This document shows positions 27,946 to 36,450 of a stretch of 64,000 nucleotides of DNA, one piece after another. A program made the position numbers and the translations under genes. This DNA is from Jiella pacifica. Its GTDB lineage: Bacteria > Pseudomonadota > Alphaproteobacteria > Rhizobiales > Rhizobiaceae. Under the pieces are notes generated by a model that did not search any database, had not been told where the DNA came from, and saw nothing but the letters and a program-made list of their open reading frames with translations. Location: positions 1-64,000 of the forward strand of contig NZ_JAAAMG010000005.1 of assembly GCF_010500815.1 (NCBI RefSeq), in the 5' to 3' direction. Position 1 is the first letter of the stretch; each line of letters starts with the position of its first letter.

Positions 27946-28382
27946 CGTCGCTTCGATGGAAGGAGGCCGCAAAATCCGGCCATTGGGGTCGGGCAACGAC
28001 CTAGACCGTTTCACCGCCCGATGTGAAGCCTCGCAAGCGTCCCCGCGACATGTTCGGCCCTGTTCGCCGGCCCGATCGCGCGCCCACCCGAGCCTTGCGT
28101 TCAGAGCGGCCGCCGGCACCGCGCGCCGTTGCGGCTCCGACGCAGCCACGCTCCCTCGAACCCGCTTCCTCGCTCTGCGCCAACGAAACGATCTGGAGGC
28201 CGCTCGCCAGTTTCATGCCAAGCCGTTGCTGCCAAACGTTTTTTGCAATGCAGTGATGGATTTTGCAGCACGGCAAAACTTTCGTCATCGATGTCGCTTT
28301 TGAAGCGTTCCACTTCGCTTTTGAGTTAGTCAAAAAACCGTCACTCTGCGCATTGTCGGCGAAGGTCAGCGGGGTTCGAGAC
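27946..28382. promoter_or_regulatory. Divergent control region between gap-maeB and the sarcosine oxidase operon
   Basis: 437 bases with no supported gene. The half near soxB is AT-richer and holds two perfect inverted repeats: TTTTGC-agcacg-GCAAAA (28261-28278) and TTTTGA-gttag-TCAAAA (28319-28335), about 57 bases centre to centre. A further TTTTTTGCA lies at about 28241-28249. These look like regulator sites for soxB; no known binding protein can be named from the sequence. Confidence 0.5.
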
Positions 28383-29636
28383 ATGCGCCGTTTTTCACTG
28401 AAAAGCCTCCTTCAGGAAGCCGCTTCCGGCCATCAGGGCTGGGAGCGCCAGTGGCGCGCACCGGAGCCGAAGAAGGAGTACGACGTCGTCATCGTCGGCG
28501 GCGGCGGCCATGGGCTGGCGACGGCCTACTACCTCGCCTCAGTCCACGGCGTGACCAATGTCGCAGTGCTCGAAAGAGGCTGGATCGGCGGCGGCAACAC
28601 GGGCCGCAACACCACCATCGTGCGCTCCAACTATCTCTTCGACGAATCGGCCGGTCTCTACGAACATGCGATGAAGCTCTGGGAAGGCCTCTCCCAGGAG
28701 CTGAACTACAACGTCATGTTCTCCCAGCGCGGCGTCCTCATGCTCGCGCACAACCATCACGACGTCGTCTCCTTCAAGCGCCACGTCTATGCCAACCGCC
28801 TGAACGGCATCGACAACGAGTGGCTGTCGCCGGAGGAGTGCAAGGCCTACTGCCCGCCGCTGTCGATTTCGCCGGACCTGCGCTATCCCGTCCTCGGCGG
28901 CGCGCTGCAGCGGCGCGGCGGCACGGCGCGGCATGACGCCGTCGCCTGGGGCTATGCACGCGGCGCCGACGCCCGCGGCGTCGACATCATCCAGAACTGC
29001 GAGGTCCTCGGCCTGAAGCGCCATCCGGACGGCTCGGTCGCCGGCGTCGAGACCAGCCGCGGCACGATCGGGGCGAAGCGCGTCGGCGTCGTCGCGGCGG
29101 GGCATACGGGCGTCGTCATGGGTCGCTTCGGTCTCCGGATGCCGGTCGAGAGCGTGCCGCTGCAGGCGCTGGTGTCGGAGCCGGTCAAGCCGGTCTTCCC
29201 CTGCGTCGTCATGTCGAACGCCGTCCACGCCTACATCTCCCAGTCCGACAAGGGCGAATTGGTCATCGGCGCAGGCACCGACCAGTACGTTTCCTACTCG
29301 CAGCAGGGCGGCATCCAGATCATCAACCACACGCTGGATGCGATCTGCGAGCTGTTCCCGCAGTTCGGCCGCATGCGCATGCTGCGCTCCTGGGGCGGCA
29401 TCGTCGACGTCACGCCCGACCGCTCGCCGATCCTCGGCAAGACGCCGATCGAAGGGCTCTTCGTCAATTGCGGCTGGGGCACCGGCGGCTTCAAGGCGAC
29501 GCCCGGCTCCGGCCACGTCTTCGCCCATACGCTGGCGACCGGCGAGCCCCACAAGATCAACGCGCCGTTCAGCCTCGACCGGTTCAAGACCGGCCGGCTG
29601 ATCGACGAGGCAGCGGCCGCGGCCGTCGCGCACTAA
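28383..29636 (+). CDS. soxB: Heterotetrameric sarcosine oxidase, beta subunit
   Basis: A 417-residue flavoprotein subunit that carries the sarcosine-oxidising site: N-methylglycine plus O2 and tetrahydrofolate yields glycine, methylene-THF and H2O2. The FAD Rossmann motif [16 protein letters not shown] is near 34-49. The His in [17 protein letters not shown] (about residue 184) corresponds to the site of covalent FMN attachment in characterised enzymes. [16 protein letters not shown] and [16 protein letters not shown] are family hallmarks. It is the first gene of soxBDAG; the order and spacing are typical of rhizobia. Confidence 0.95.
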   Translation: MRRFSLKSLLQEAASGHQGWERQWRAPEPKKEYDVVIVGGGGHGLATAYYLASVHGVTNVAVLERGWIGGGNTGRNTTIVRSNYLFDESAGLYEHAMKLWEGLSQELNYNVMFSQRGVLMLAHNHHDVVSFKRHVYANRLNGIDNEWLSPEECKAYCPPLSISPDLRYPVLGGALQRRGGTARHDAVAWGYARGADARGVDIIQNCEVLGLKRHPDGSVAGVETSRGTIGAKRVGVVAAGHTGVVMGRFGLRMPVESVPLQALVSEPVKPVFPCVVMSNAVHAYISQSDKGELVIGAGTDQYVSYSQQGGIQIINHTLDAICELFPQFGRMRMLRSWGGIVDVTPDRSPILGKTPIEGLFVNCGWGTGGFKATPGSGHVFAHTLATGEPHKINAPFSLDRFKTGRLIDEAAAAAVAH

Positions 29637-29668
29637 CATTCTTTTCGGACTCCTCGGAGTGCATGACG

Positions 29669-29977
29669 ATGCTCCTGATCGACTGCCCCTATTGCGGTAA
29701 ACGCCCTGAAGTGGAGTTCCACTGTGGCGGCGAAGCGCACATTGCGAGGCCCGAGACGCCGACGGCGGTCGGAGACGCCGACTGGGGTTCGTTCCTCTAC
29801 TATCGAACCAATCCCAAGGGCGTTCAGGCCGAGCGCTGGCTGCATGGCCATGGCTGCGGCCGCTGGTTCAACGCGCTGCGCGACACGGTGAGCGACGCCT
29901 TCGTGGCGACCTACGAAATGGGCAAGCCACGGCCGGACCGTGACGCCGCCACCGCTTCAACCCCCTCGAACGCCTGA
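29669..29977 (+). CDS. soxD: Sarcosine oxidase, delta subunit
   Basis: A 102-residue small subunit. The zinc ligands of the family are visible: CPYC near the N-terminus and the His/Cys cluster WLHGHGCGRWF. The body RPETPTAVGDADWGSFLYYRTNPKG is typical. The second in-frame ATG (29669) is preferred because GGAG lies nine bases upstream and family members begin MLLIxCPYC; an ATG two codons earlier is too close to it. Confidence 0.9.
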   Translation: MLLIDCPYCGKRPEVEFHCGGEAHIARPETPTAVGDADWGSFLYYRTNPKGVQAERWLHGHGCGRWFNALRDTVSDAFVATYEMGKPRPDRDAATASTPSNA

Positions 29978-29988
29978 ACGGGGCCATC

Positions 29989-32973
29989 ATGAGCCAGCCC
30001 TTTCGCCGCCCCTCCGGCGGCCGCATCGACCGCAGCCGCCCGCTCGCCGTCACCTTCAACGGCAAGCGGCTGGAGGGCTTTGCCGGCGACACCGTCGCCT
30101 CGATGCTGATCGCCTCGGGCCAGCATCTCGCCGGCCGTTCGTTCAAGTATCACCGGCCGCGCGGCATTCTCTCCCACGGTTCCGACGAGCCGAGCGCCCT
30201 CCTCTCGGTCGACTGGCGGGCCGATCGCGGCCCCGGCTACCGTGATCCGAATAACCGTGCCTCGGTGGTCGAGGCGCGCGACGGGCTGGTGGTGAACACT
30301 CAGAACCACTGGCCGTCGCTGGAAACCGACATCGGCGCGGTCAACGACCTGCTGTCGCCGGTCTTCGTCGCCGGCTTCTACTACAAGACCTTCATGTGGC
30401 CGCGGAAATTCTGGGACCGGGTCTACGAGCCGGTGATCCGCAAGGCCGCCGGCCTCGGCGAAGCGCCGGACGTGAAGGACGCCGACCGCTATTCCAACCG
30501 CCACGCCCATTGCGACGTTCTCGTCGTCGGCGCCGGCCCGGCCGGCCTAGCCGCCGCGCTCGCCGCCTCGGCCGATGGGACCAAGCGCGTCATCCTCGCC
30601 GACGAAGGCTCGGAGCCCGGCGGCGCGCTGCTCAACGACACGACCGCTACGATCGACGGCAGGCCGGCCAAGGAGTGGGTGGCGGGTGCCGTGGCGACGC
30701 TGGATGCGCGCGAAAACGTCGTCATCCTGCCGCGCACGACGGCCTTCGGCTATTACAATCACAACCACGTCTGCATGGTCGAGCGCATCTCCGATCACCG
30801 GGCCGATGCGCCGGAGGGCCTTGCCCGCGAGCGCCTGTGGCAGGTGCGGGCAGGCGAAGTGGTGCTCGCCACCGGCAGCCACGAGCGGCCGCTGGTGTTC
30901 GAGAACAACGACCGGCCGGGTATCATGCTGGCCGAGAGCGTCCGGGCTTATCTCAACCGCTGGGCCGTCCTGCCCGGCAACGAACTGGTCGTCGTAACCT
31001 CGTCGGCCTCGGCCTACCGGACCGCCCTCGACGCCAAGGCGGCGGGCATGCGGGTGTCGATCGTCGACATCCGCCTCGAAGCCGATTGCGGCCCGGAGTT
31101 CGCCGCAGCAAAAGACGCCGGCATCACGGTTCGCAGCGGCCACACGGTCATCCGCGCCCTCGGCAAGAAGCGCGTCACCGGCCTCGTCGTCTCGCCCATC
31201 GGCCGGGACGGGACGATCGGCGAGAAGACGACGCTCGCCTGCGACTGCGTCGCCATGTCCGGCGGCTGGACGCCGTCGGTCCATCTCTTCTCCCAGTCGC
31301 GCGGCAAGCTGCGCTTCGACGTCGAACTCGACGCCTTCGTGCCGGGCACCTCGGCCCAGGCCGAGCGCTCGGCCGGCGCCTGCCGCGGCGTCTACGACCT
31401 CACCGAAGTCATCGCCGATGGCGCGAAGGCTGGCGGCGGGGAGCTTGCGCCGGAAGCGACGGCTTCCTTCACCGGTTTCCAGCCCGTCCGCGTCCTGCCG
31501 ACCGACGCCGATGCCTCCAAGGTCAAGGCCTTCGTCGACTTCCAGAACGACGTCACCGCCAAGGACATCAGACTCGCGGTGCGCGAGGGCTTCGAGTCGA
31601 TCGAGCACGTCAAGCGCTACACCACGACGGGCATGGCCACGGACCAGGGCAAGACGTCGAACATGAATGCGCTCGGCCTCGTCGCCGGCATTCTCGACCG
31701 GCCGCTGCCCGCCGTCGGCACCACGACCTTCCGGCCGCCCTATACGCCGGTCTCCTTCGGCGCGCTGATCGGCCCGGCGCGGGACGAGCTCTTCGACCCC
31801 GTCCGCAAGACGCCGATCGACCCGTGGGCCGAGGCAAACGGCGCGGTGTTCGAGCCGGTCGCCCTGTGGCGGCGGGCGAAGTACTTCCCGAGGGTCGGCG
31901 AGGACATGCACGCCGCCGTCGCCCGCGAGACCCGGGCGGTGCGCACCCATGTCGGCATCTTCGACGCCTCGACGCTGGGCAAGATCGAGGTGATCGGCCC
32001 GGATGCGGCGGAGTTCATGAACCGCATCTATACCAATGCCTGGACCAAGCTGAAGACCGGCGGCTGCCGCTACGGGCTGATGCTGCGCGAGGACGGCTTC
32101 GTCTATGACGACGGCGTCGTCGCCCGCCTCGCCGAGGATCGCTTCCACGTGACGACCACCACCGGCGGCGCGCCGCGGGTGATGCGCCACATGGAGGACT
32201 ACCTCCAGACCGAGTGGCCGGATCTCGACGTGTTCCTGACGTCGATCACCGAACAGTGGGCGGTGATCGCCCTGCAGGGTCCGAACGCCCGCAAGGTGCT
32301 GGATCCCTTCGTCACCGACATCGACCTCACGGAGGCCGCCTTTCCGCACATGACGGTGAAGACCGGCTATGTCTGCGGCGTCCCCTGCCGGCTGTTCCGC
32401 GTCTCCTTCACCGGCGAGCTCGGCTTCGAGGTGAACGTGCCGGCCGACTATGGCGAGGCGGTCTGGAAGACGCTTTACGAGGAAGGCCAGAAGCACGGGA
32501 TCACGCCCTACGGCACAGAGGCGATGCACGTGCTTCGCGCCGAGGTCGGCTACGTGGTCGTCGGGCAGGAGACCGACGGCACCGTGACGCCGGACGATCT
32601 CGGCCTCTCCGGCCTCGTTTCCAAGGTCAAGCCCGACTTCGTCGGCAAGCGCTCGCTGACCCGGCCGGACATGATCGCGGCGGGCCGCCGCCAGCTCGTG
32701 GGGCTCCTGACGAAGACCCCTGACGAGGTGCTCGACGAGGGCGCGCAGGTGGTCGACGATCCCGCCCAGCCGATCCCGATGAAGATGATCGGCCACGTCA
32801 CCTCCAGCTACGCGTCTTCCAATTGCGGCCGGTCGATCGCCATGGCGATGATCGATGCGGGGCGCGAGAGGATCGGCGAGACGGTCTTCGTGACGACGCC
32901 GGCCGGTTTCACCGAGGCGGTGATCTCGAACGCGGTATTCTACGACGTGAAGGGAGAAACCGCCGATGCTTGA
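29989..32973 (+). CDS. soxA: Sarcosine oxidase, alpha subunit
   Basis: A 994-residue subunit. The N-terminal part begins with a beta-grasp region (TFNGKRLEGFAGDTVASMLIA). A dinucleotide-binding domain around residue 182 (VVGAGPAGLAAALAAS) holds NAD. The C-terminal part, from about 610, is an aminomethyltransferase (GcvT-like) domain that binds tetrahydrofolate and captures the formaldehyde unit. Length and order match known SoxA proteins. The ATG at 29989 follows soxD by 11 bases. Confidence 0.95.
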   Translation: MSQPFRRPSGGRIDRSRPLAVTFNGKRLEGFAGDTVASMLIASGQHLAGRSFKYHRPRGILSHGSDEPSALLSVDWRADRGPGYRDPNNRASVVEARDGLVVNTQNHWPSLETDIGAVNDLLSPVFVAGFYYKTFMWPRKFWDRVYEPVIRKAAGLGEAPDVKDADRYSNRHAHCDVLVVGAGPAGLAAALAASADGTKRVILADEGSEPGGALLNDTTATIDGRPAKEWVAGAVATLDARENVVILPRTTAFGYYNHNHVCMVERISDHRADAPEGLARERLWQVRAGEVVLATGSHERPLVFENNDRPGIMLAESVRAYLNRWAVLPGNELVVVTSSASAYRTALDAKAAGMRVSIVDIRLEADCGPEFAAAKDAGITVRSGHTVIRALGKKRVTGLVVSPIGRDGTIGEKTTLACDCVAMSGGWTPSVHLFSQSRGKLRFDVELDAFVPGTSAQAERSAGACRGVYDLTEVIADGAKAGGGELAPEATASFTGFQPVRVLPTDADASKVKAFVDFQNDVTAKDIRLAVREGFESIEHVKRYTTTGMATDQGKTSNMNALGLVAGILDRPLPAVGTTTFRPPYTPVSFGALIGPARDELFDPVRKTPIDPWAEANGAVFEPVALWRRAKYFPRVGEDMHAAVARETRAVRTHVGIFDASTLGKIEVIGPDAAEFMNRIYTNAWTKLKTGGCRYGLMLREDGFVYDDGVVARLAEDRFHVTTTTGGAPRVMRHMEDYLQTEWPDLDVFLTSITEQWAVIALQGPNARKVLDPFVTDIDLTEAAFPHMTVKTGYVCGVPCRLFRVSFTGELGFEVNVPADYGEAVWKTLYEEGQKHGITPYGTEAMHVLRAEVGYVVVGQETDGTVTPDDLGLSGLVSKVKPDFVGKRSLTRPDMIAAGRRQLVGLLTKTPDEVLDEGAQVVDDPAQPIPMKMIGHVTSSYASSNCGRSIAMAMIDAGRERIGETVFVTTPAGFTEAVISNAVFYDVKGETADA

Positions 32974-33532
32974 GCGCAATCTCGCCCGCCGGGCACCGAC
33001 GGTTTCGCCGCTCGTCTCCGAGGCCAGCGTCACGGTCAGGCCGCTCGATCCGCAAGGCCGCCTCGCCTTTCGCATCAAGCCGGCGGCGCTCGCCGGGCGC
33101 GGCACCATCGACGGCTTCGACCTGACAGGCGCCATCAACTCGCGGACGTCGCCCGAGGCGGATTCCGGGATGCGGACCGCCCTTCGCCTCGGCCCGGACG
33201 AATGGATGCTGATCACGGCTGCCGACGAGGTGGACGAGCGGTGCGAGGCGATTTCGGCCGCGCTGACCGGCGTGCCCCACTCCCTGGTCGACGTCTCCCA
33301 CCGGGACGTCGGCTTTTCGGTCGAGGGTCCGGGCGCCGACGTCGTGGTCAACGCGGGCTGCCCGATCGACCTTGCCGCGAAGGCCTTCCCGGCCGGCTCG
33401 GCCACCCGCACCATCCTCGGCAAGGCCGAGATCGTGCTGGCAAGGCTCGCCGCCGATCGCTTCACGGTGACGACCTGGCGAACCTTCGCGCCATACGTCC
33501 AGGGATTCCTGGTCGAAGCGACCCGGTCATGA
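32966..33532 (+). CDS. soxG: Sarcosine oxidase, gamma subunit
   Basis: A 188-residue subunit with a GcvT-like fold (LGPDEWMLIT, VDVSHRDVGFSVEGPGA, FRVTTWRTF-like C-terminus). It packs against SoxA near the folate site. The ATG lies inside the last codons of soxA (8-base overlap), so translation is coupled. The 182 bases that follow separate sox from gbc and contain the hairpin at 33641-33700. Confidence 0.9.
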   Translation: MLERNLARRAPTVSPLVSEASVTVRPLDPQGRLAFRIKPAALAGRGTIDGFDLTGAINSRTSPEADSGMRTALRLGPDEWMLITAADEVDERCEAISAALTGVPHSLVDVSHRDVGFSVEGPGADVVVNAGCPIDLAAKAFPAGSATRTILGKAEIVLARLAADRFTVTTWRTFAPYVQGFLVEATRS

Positions 33533-33640
33533 TCGGGAACGCCGATTTTCCGATCGGAACATGCCGATCCGCGACATCGAGCGGGACGACCTGCCCCGCC
33601 CCGAAGACTTCTGAAGCCTGAAAAGACGCCGACCCGATGC

Positions 33641-33700
33641 GGGCCGGAAAAGGAATCGATCGATCAACAGGGGCGCGGCCGGCGCCCGCTCTTCCGGCCC
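33641..33700 (+). promoter_or_regulatory. Nested hairpin in the gbcA leader
   Basis: The outer arms GGGCCGGAA (33641-33649) and TTCCGGCCC (33692-33700) are perfectly complementary. Inside the loop a second stem forms between GGGCGC (33671-33676) and GCGCCC (33682-33687). The structure ends 14 bases before the gbcA ATG, and only a weak AGGGTG lies between. No T-run follows, so it is not a standard terminator. It may influence translation of gbcA or mark processing between sox and gbc; it matches no riboswitch I recognise. Confidence 0.45.
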
Positions 33701-33714
33701 CCATAGGGTGCATC

Positions 33715-34980
33715 ATGATGATGAACGACCTCGTCGCCCGCCTGACCCACCGCAAGAAGGGGTACACGCTCGAAGCGCCCTTCTATACGGACAAGGACAT
33801 CTTCGACGCCGACATGGAGATGATCTTCGGCCGGCACTGGATCTTCGTCGGCGTCGAGCCCGACGTGCCGGAGCCCGGCGACGTGATGGTCGTCGACATC
33901 GGCAAGAACTCGATCGCCATCCTGCGCGACGACGACGGCGAGGTCCGGGCTTTCCACAATGTCTGCCGGCATCGCGGCGCCCGCCTCGTCCACGAGGAGA
34001 AGTCGACGGTCGGCAACCTCGTCTGCCGCTATCATTCCTGGGTCTACGACACGACCGGCCAGCTCATCCATGCCGAGCACATGGGCGAGAGCTTCGACAA
34101 GTCCTGCCACGGGCTGAAACCGGTGCACATCCGCTCGCTGGAAGGCCTCCTCTTCGTCTGCCTCGCCGAAAACCCGCCGAAGGACTTCGACGAGTTGGAG
34201 CGGGTGATGGCGCCCTATCTTAGGCCCCACAATCTGCGCGAGACCAAGGTCGCCTACCAGCACGACCTGATCGAGCCGGGCAACTGGAAGCTGACGATGG
34301 AAAACAACCGCGAGTGCTATCACTGCGGGGCGAATCATCCCGAGCTGACCGTGCCGCTGTTCGCCTATGGCTTCGGCTTCGCGCCGGAAGAGCTGGACGA
34401 GACCGAGCGTGAGCATGCCGCGCAATATGCCTCAATGCTCAACGACAACCACCGCGACTGGGAGGCCGCCGGCCTGCCGTCCCGCGAGGTCGACCGGCTG
34501 GACGACATGGTCACCGGCTTCCGCACCGAGCGCCTGCCGCTGTCGGGCGCCGGCGAGAGCCACACGATCGACACCAAGCGCGCCTGCAACAAGCTGATGG
34601 GCAACCTGTCGAGCGCCAAGCTCGGCGGCCTGCATTTCTGGACCCAGCCGAACTCGTGGCACCATTTCATGGGCGACCACGCGGTGGTCTTCTCGGTGCT
34701 GCCGCTCGACGCCGAGCGCTCGCTGCTCAGGACCAAATGGCTGGTCCACAAGGACGCCGTCGAGGGCGTCGACTACGATCTCGACAATCTCATCGGCGTC
34801 TGGATGGCCACCAACCAGCAGGATTCCGACCTCGTCGGCTACTGCCAGAGCGGCGTCTCGATGGAGGGCTACGAGCCCGGCCCCTATTCGCCGCACACCG
34901 AGATGCTCGTCGAGAAATTCATCAACTGGTATGTCGGCCGGATGCTGTCGCATCTCAGCCAGACCCGCGCCGTCGCCTGA
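33715..34980 (+). CDS. gbcA: Glycine betaine monooxygenase, Rieske oxygenase component
   Basis: A 421-residue Rieske non-haem iron oxygenase alpha subunit. Rieske cluster ligands: Cys84-x-His86 (CRHRG) and Cys104-x2-His107 (CRYH). The mononuclear iron site includes His203 and His208 in ECYHCGANHPE. It should demethylate glycine betaine to dimethylglycine with O2, using electrons from GbcB. Related enzymes act on stachydrine or carnitine, but adjacent gbcB, dgcAB and sox genes favour glycine betaine. Three ATGs in a row (33715, 33718, 33721) could start it; the first is used. Confidence 0.88.
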   Translation: MMMNDLVARLTHRKKGYTLEAPFYTDKDIFDADMEMIFGRHWIFVGVEPDVPEPGDVMVVDIGKNSIAILRDDDGEVRAFHNVCRHRGARLVHEEKSTVGNLVCRYHSWVYDTTGQLIHAEHMGESFDKSCHGLKPVHIRSLEGLLFVCLAENPPKDFDELERVMAPYLRPHNLRETKVAYQHDLIEPGNWKLTMENNRECYHCGANHPELTVPLFAYGFGFAPEELDETEREHAAQYASMLNDNHRDWEAAGLPSREVDRLDDMVTGFRTERLPLSGAGESHTIDTKRACNKLMGNLSSAKLGGLHFWTQPNSWHHFMGDHAVVFSVLPLDAERSLLRTKWLVHKDAVEGVDYDLDNLIGVWMATNQQDSDLVGYCQSGVSMEGYEPGPYSPHTEMLVEKFINWYVGRMLSHLSQTRAVA

Positions 34981-34994
34981 AGGGGCTCGCCGCC

Positions 34995-36110
34995 ATGGAT
35001 GCTCCCGTCCCGAAAGCCGCCGCCTCGGCCCCGGTTCCCACCGGCTACTTCCGCTGGGAGCCGGAGGAGGACGACGTCCTGATCTGCCGCGCGGTGCGCG
35101 AGGAGACCCACGACGTCAAGACCTTCGTCTTCGCGCCGCGGCACCGGCGGCAATTCGAATTCGTCTCGGGCCAGTTCCTGACCTTCGAATTCGAGATCGG
35201 CGGCGAGATCATCCACCGCTGCTACACGATCTCCTCGCCGCCGACCCGGCCGGACACCGTGGCGATCACCGTGAAGCGCGTGCCCGGCGGGCCGGTGTCG
35301 AACTGGCTGCACGACGAGTTCCAGCCGGGCATGATGCTGAAGGCGACCGTGCCGATGGGCGTCTTTTCCTGGTCGGGCATGCAGGCGACGAAGTATCTCT
35401 TCATCTCTGGCGGCTCCGGCATCACGCCGATGATGTCGATGACCAGGGCCTCCTTCGATCTCGCGCTGATCTCCGACATCGCCTTCGTCCATGCGGCCCG
35501 CTCGCCGGCCGACATCGTCTTTCGCGACGAGCTCGACTTCATGGCGAAGCGCAACCGCTCGATCCGCCCGACCTTCATCGTCGAGGACGATGCGCCGCGG
35601 GAGACCTGGAGCGGCTATCGCGGCCGCATCGACGGGGCGAAGCTGGCGATGATCTGCCCGGATTTCCGCGACCGCACCGTCTTCGTCTGCGGCCCGGCGC
35701 CCTTCATGCGGGCGGTGAAGACCACCCTGAAGGAAGCCGGCTTCGACATGAGCCGCTACCATCAGGAGAGCTTCAACTTCGACGACTTCACCGAGGCCGC
35801 CCAGGACGAGATCACCGAGGCGACGGAGGAAATCGATTCCGGCGTTCGGGTGTTCCAGCTGGAGTTCGCCAAGACCGGGCGCACCATCGAATGCCCGGAG
35901 GGGATGACGGTGCTGGAGGCGGCCCGCCGCGCCGGCATGCGCCTGCCCTCCTCCTGCTCCAAGGGGCTCTGCGGGACGTGCAAGTCGAAGCTCACCTCGG
36001 GTTCGGTCGAGATGAAGCACGGCGGCGGCATTCGGCAAAGGGAGATCGACGCCGGCATGGCGCTGCTCTGCTGCTCGCGGCCGAAGACGGATCTGGTGAT
36101 CGAGCGGTGA
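34995..36110 (+). CDS. gbcB: Glycine betaine monooxygenase, reductase component
   Basis: A 371-residue ferredoxin-NAD(P)H reductase. The FAD domain (about 30-130; RCYTISSPP, and the VKRVPGGPVSNWLHD loop) is followed by an NAD domain (ISGGSGITPMMSM, VCGPAPFM) and a C-terminal plant-type 2Fe-2S domain with Cys321, Cys326, Cys329 and Cys359 (CSKGLCGTC ... LLCC). It passes electrons from NADH to GbcA and starts 14 bases after gbcA. The gap to dgcA (36111-36450) holds repeat copies D and E and no gene. Confidence 0.9.
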   Translation: MDAPVPKAAASAPVPTGYFRWEPEEDDVLICRAVREETHDVKTFVFAPRHRRQFEFVSGQFLTFEFEIGGEIIHRCYTISSPPTRPDTVAITVKRVPGGPVSNWLHDEFQPGMMLKATVPMGVFSWSGMQATKYLFISGGSGITPMMSMTRASFDLALISDIAFVHAARSPADIVFRDELDFMAKRNRSIRPTFIVEDDAPRETWSGYRGRIDGAKLAMICPDFRDRTVFVCGPAPFMRAVKTTLKEAGFDMSRYHQESFNFDDFTEAAQDEITEATEEIDSGVRVFQLEFAKTGRTIECPEGMTVLEAARRAGMRLPSSCSKGLCGTCKSKLTSGSVEMKHGGGIRQREIDAGMALLCCSRPKTDLVIER

Positions 36111-36168
36111 TCTGGTGGGCGCCATGGTGATCGGAGGGCTGGCAGGTCGGCGCTCGACGTTCCTCTGG

Positions 36169-36307
36169 ATCCTCGGGACGAAGCCCGAGGATGACGATCG
36201 GGATGGGGGGATCGGCGCCTCCTCCTGCAGCATCGAGACTGCCACGGACGTGTCAGGGCGGGTGACACCACCAACGCGTCGTCATTCTCGGGCCCCGTCC
36301 CGACAAT
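36169..36307. repeat. Dispersed palindromic repeat, copies D and E as an inverted pair
   Basis: Copy D (36169-36192) is a compensated variant, ATCCTCGGG ... CCCGAGGAT, with both arms changed together so the palindrome is kept. Copy E (36284-36307) has one mismatch (CGACAAT). They face each other as copies B and C do, with about 90 bases between. They separate gbcB from dgcA within a co-oriented gene series. Confidence 0.8.
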
Positions 36308-36450
36308 CCAGGGGCGGACGGGCACCATCGGTCGGTGCTTGACCTTCTCGGCAACGGCGCGTGGACGCACGAAGAAGCCGCACCAGCAGAAACCCGGCTA
36401 CCGCAACGCCTTCGAACCGCAAGCACCATAACGCAGGAGGGCCCACACCC

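Noticed and set aside
30547-33465. A 972-codon open frame antisense to soxA and soxG
   Set aside because: It is a GC-rich shadow of the sox genes: the codons mirror a well-conserved plus-strand protein, the product is Arg/Gly/Asp-rich with no domain, and no ribosome-binding site is present. Similar long antisense frames over the ligase, gbcB and dgcA genes were dropped for the same reason.
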